A stretch of 64,000 nucleotides of DNA from Granulicella paludicola (GTDB lineage Bacteria; Acidobacteriota; Terriglobia; Terriglobales; Acidobacteriaceae), in assembly GCF_025685545.1 (NCBI RefSeq), contig NZ_JAGSYC010000026.1, forward strand, positions 682,001-746,000, read 5' to 3'. How positions within the stretch are numbered: the stretch's first letter is position 1; every line of letters starts with the position of its first letter. A model generated the notes under the pieces. It did no database searches. It was not told where the DNA came from and was given only the letters and a program-made list of their open reading frames with translations. Of this stretch, positions 62,595 through 64,000 are shown piece by piece. Position numbers and translations under genes: made by a program.

Positions 62595-63029
62595 TTATTT
62601 CTGCCACAGGCCCGACCAGCTCTCCGACACCAGGATGCTGTTGCCGGGATTGCGTGGGTCATAACGAATCTGGATGGGCTGGTCGATGCGGAATCCCACC
62701 ACACGGTCGGCCAGCCGCGATACATCCTGGGCGCAATTGTAGGTAACGCCTGCGAGCCGGTAGCTGTATACCAGTACCTCTGGCGTGGGAGAGACGCTGT
62801 CCTCGCCGTTCAGGGTACGCGCATCGACGATGACACCATCGCAGATGCGGCCCATCGTGGCAACTCTTTCGCGTCGCCGCCGTTCGATCTCCTCCGCCGA
62901 CGGCGTCCGCCAACGGATGAAAAGCCACACACACAGGCCTGCCAACACGACGGCAATCAGGATGGCCGCGAAGAGTCGGGGGTCCCTGTCGTGCAGAAGC
63001 TGCTTCAGATGGTCTACGGTCGAGTTCAC
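62595..63029 (-). CDS. DUF3592 family membrane protein
   Basis: A 144-residue protein with one N-terminal transmembrane helix (about residues 16-36, LFAAILIAVVLAGLCVWLFI), a short helix with basic residues, and a C-terminal beta domain (residues 60-140) matching DUF3592: VDARTLNGEDSV, VLVYSYRLAGVTY and QIRYDPRNPGNSILVSESW. Function unknown. GTG 63029 is the start; TATGCT about 20 nt upstream may be its -10. It converges on the preceding small-gene pair. Confidence 0.7.
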   Translation of the reverse strand: MNSTVDHLKQLLHDRDPRLFAAILIAVVLAGLCVWLFIRWRTPSAEEIERRRRERVATMGRICDGVIVDARTLNGEDSVSPTPEVLVYSYRLAGVTYNCAQDVSRLADRVVGFRIDQPIQIRYDPRNPGNSILVSESWSGLWQK

Positions 63030-63131
63030 GGGCGTGTGGTGTTGCGTCTAGCATAGCGCAGCCATCGTCTTCCGGTGATGAAGAGCTGCTGCCGTGAGCC
63101 TTGCTTGGTTCAACAGTATCCCCCCGGGGCT

Positions 63132-63137
63132 TATACT
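63132..63137 (+). promoter_or_regulatory. -10-like TATACT upstream of hslV
   Basis: TATACT lies 39 nt upstream of ATG 63177 in a GC-rich leader, with no clear -35. The leader carries GTGGAG 7 nt before the ATG. Confidence 0.4.
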
Positions 63138-63176
63138 TCGCTTTGCGGCTGTAGGGAGAGATACGTGGAGAAAACG

Positions 63177-63803
63177 ATGAAGAACAGGGGCGCTGGAGCG
63201 CCGGGTGGTCACCCTTTGGATCTAAGCGATGGCCGTCGTGTGCGGTCGACGACAGTCATCTGCGTCAAGCGCGGAGACAGCGTGGTCATGGCCGCCGATG
63301 GGCAGGTTACGCTGGGCGCGACCGTCATGAAACACTCTGCAAGGAAGATTCGCAGGCTGTACAACGAGAAGATCCTTGCCGGATTCGCTGGCTCCACCGC
63401 CGATGCCTTCAGTCTGTTTACACGGTTCGAATCCAAGCTGGAGCAGTATGGCGGCAACCTCGAGCGGTCTGCCGTTGAACTCGCCAAGGAGTGGCGCACC
63501 GATAAGCTTCTGCGCCAGTTGCAGGCTTTGCTCATCGTTGCTGACACAAAGCGGATGTTCCTGCTGAGCGGCGATGGCGATGTAATCGAGCCAGATGCCG
63601 TTGGCGACAGCGCCGTGGCAACGATCGGTTCTGGCGGCAGCTATGCGCTGGCGGCAGCGACAGCACTTATCGAGAACACGCAATTTACCGCGCGCGAAAT
63701 CGTGGAGCGCAGTATGAAGATCGCTGCTGAAATTTGCATCTACTCCAACACCCATATAACGGTGGAAGAGCTGCGCGGCGAAGAGCCGAAGGTGAGTGTA
63801 TAG
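63177..63803 (+). CDS. hslV: ATP-dependent protease peptidase subunit HslV
   Basis: A 208-residue peptidase of the HslVU (ClpQY) proteasome-like protease. The family core starts at [11 protein letters not shown] near 23-32; the nucleophile is the Thr that becomes N-terminal after processing, here Thr25 preceded by a 24-residue extension (MKNRGAG...). Other landmarks: [14 protein letters not shown] near 40 and [17 protein letters not shown] near 68. The usual pro-region is only a few residues, so the extension is notable. GGAG 7 nt before ATG 63177 supports this start. hslU follows immediately. Confidence 0.93.
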   Translation: MKNRGAGAPGGHPLDLSDGRRVRSTTVICVKRGDSVVMAADGQVTLGATVMKHSARKIRRLYNEKILAGFAGSTADAFSLFTRFESKLEQYGGNLERSAVELAKEWRTDKLLRQLQALLIVADTKRMFLLSGDGDVIEPDAVGDSAVATIGSGGSYALAAATALIENTQFTAREIVERSMKIAAEICIYSNTHITVEELRGEEPKVSV

Positions 63804-64000
63804 ATGGCGATTTACCTGCCGGGAACGGCTGAAGACCAGGCGCTGGCGCTTGAAGAGATGACGCCGCGCCAGATCGTAGCAGAGCTGGATAAGTACGTCG
63901 TAGGTCAGGCTGCGGCCAAGCGCGCCGTCGCGATCGCGCTGCGCAATCGCACCCGCCGCCAGCGCCTTCCGCCTGAGATGGCCGACGAGATCATGCCCAA
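63804..64000 (+). CDS. hslU: ATPase subunit HslU, 5' part only
   Basis: The first 65 codons of the AAA+ unfoldase partner of HslV, cut off by the window end. The N-terminus has [45 protein letters not shown] sequence near 19-60, typical of HslU ahead of the Walker A loop, which is outside the window. It starts directly after the hslV stop codon (ATG 63804 follows TAG 63801-63803), so the two are co-translated in one operon. Confidence 0.93.
   Translation, partial: MAIYLPGTAEDQALALEEMTPRQIVAELDKYVVGQAAAKRAVAIALRNRTRRQRLPPEMADEIMP

Overview
The window reads as a chromosomal segment of an Acidobacteriota bacterium, most likely family Acidobacteriaceae (the Terriglobus / Granulicella / Edaphobacter group). 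The pointers are high-GC coding sequence; many secreted hydrolases and M28 peptidases; a very large secreted propeller protein with choice-of-anchor-D repeats and an Ig-like tail; an NHL-repeat lipoprotein; a hopanoid-type glycosyltransferase (hpnI); RpoD with a long acidic N-terminus; and MacB/FtsX-type permeases. This is inference from gene content: there is no 16S gene here. I see no phage, insertion sequence, CRISPR array or tRNA. The DNA looks like ordinary core and accessory chromosome with short intergenic gaps.

Layout. 1-5.2 kb: FAD oxidoreductase, YdeI-like protein, a divergent qorB/HxlR redox pair with a candidate operator, a GH43 glycosidase and a DUF5995 protein. 5.2-9.5 kb: signalling and repair (Crp/Fnr regulator, degenerate receiver, soluble PAS histidine kinase, MutY). 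9.5-16 kb: secreted M28 peptidase, FN3 lipoprotein, XRE-cupin regulator, coiled-coil zinc-ribbon protein, sialidase-like protein, SMR-like membrane protein. 16-24 kb: DHA2 exporter, DUF72, DJ-1/PfpI, aldo/keto reductase, GH75-like protein, NHL lipoprotein, then RNase P RNA (rnpB, minus strand). 24.5-36 kb: two tandem MacB-like permeases without an ATPase, hpnI, a cNMP-DUF1003 protein, an ArnT-like glycosyltransferase, then a Rieske oxygenase - quinoprotein - M28 peptidase operon. 36-45 kb: rpoD behind a 29-bp hairpin, a small zinc-ribbon protein, GNAT, class II photolyase, a secreted alpha/beta hydrolase, DUF2147, an RlmI-type methyltransferase, UPF0303 and a CGNR regulator. 45-51 kb: Tat hydrolase, NAD malic enzyme, secreted GH13 alpha-glucosidase, CsbD-like protein, BaiN-type flavoprotein. 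51-64 kb: MgtC, the 1495-residue surface protein, DUF1772, a translationally coupled UDP-sugar epimerase/dehydrogenase pair, intradiol dioxygenase, carboxypeptidase-regulatory-like protein, aldo/keto reductase, glycine-zipper protein, DUF3592, and hslV-hslU (hslU cut by the window end).

The most striking genome-scale signal is at gene starts. About sixteen genes carry a TANNNT hexamer only 6-9 nt upstream of the start codon, mostly with no Shine-Dalgarno sequence, including two TTG starts. This is the expected signature of leaderless mRNAs. Other genes in the same window have clear AGGAG-type sites, so the organism appears to mix both initiation modes. I did not find a convincing new defence or mobile system. 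The best candidates for follow-up are the leaderless signature, the degenerate Cys-substituted receiver, the cNMP-DUF1003 fusion, the Rieske/quinoprotein/peptidase operon, the leader hairpin of the glycine-zipper gene and the long rpoD hairpin.
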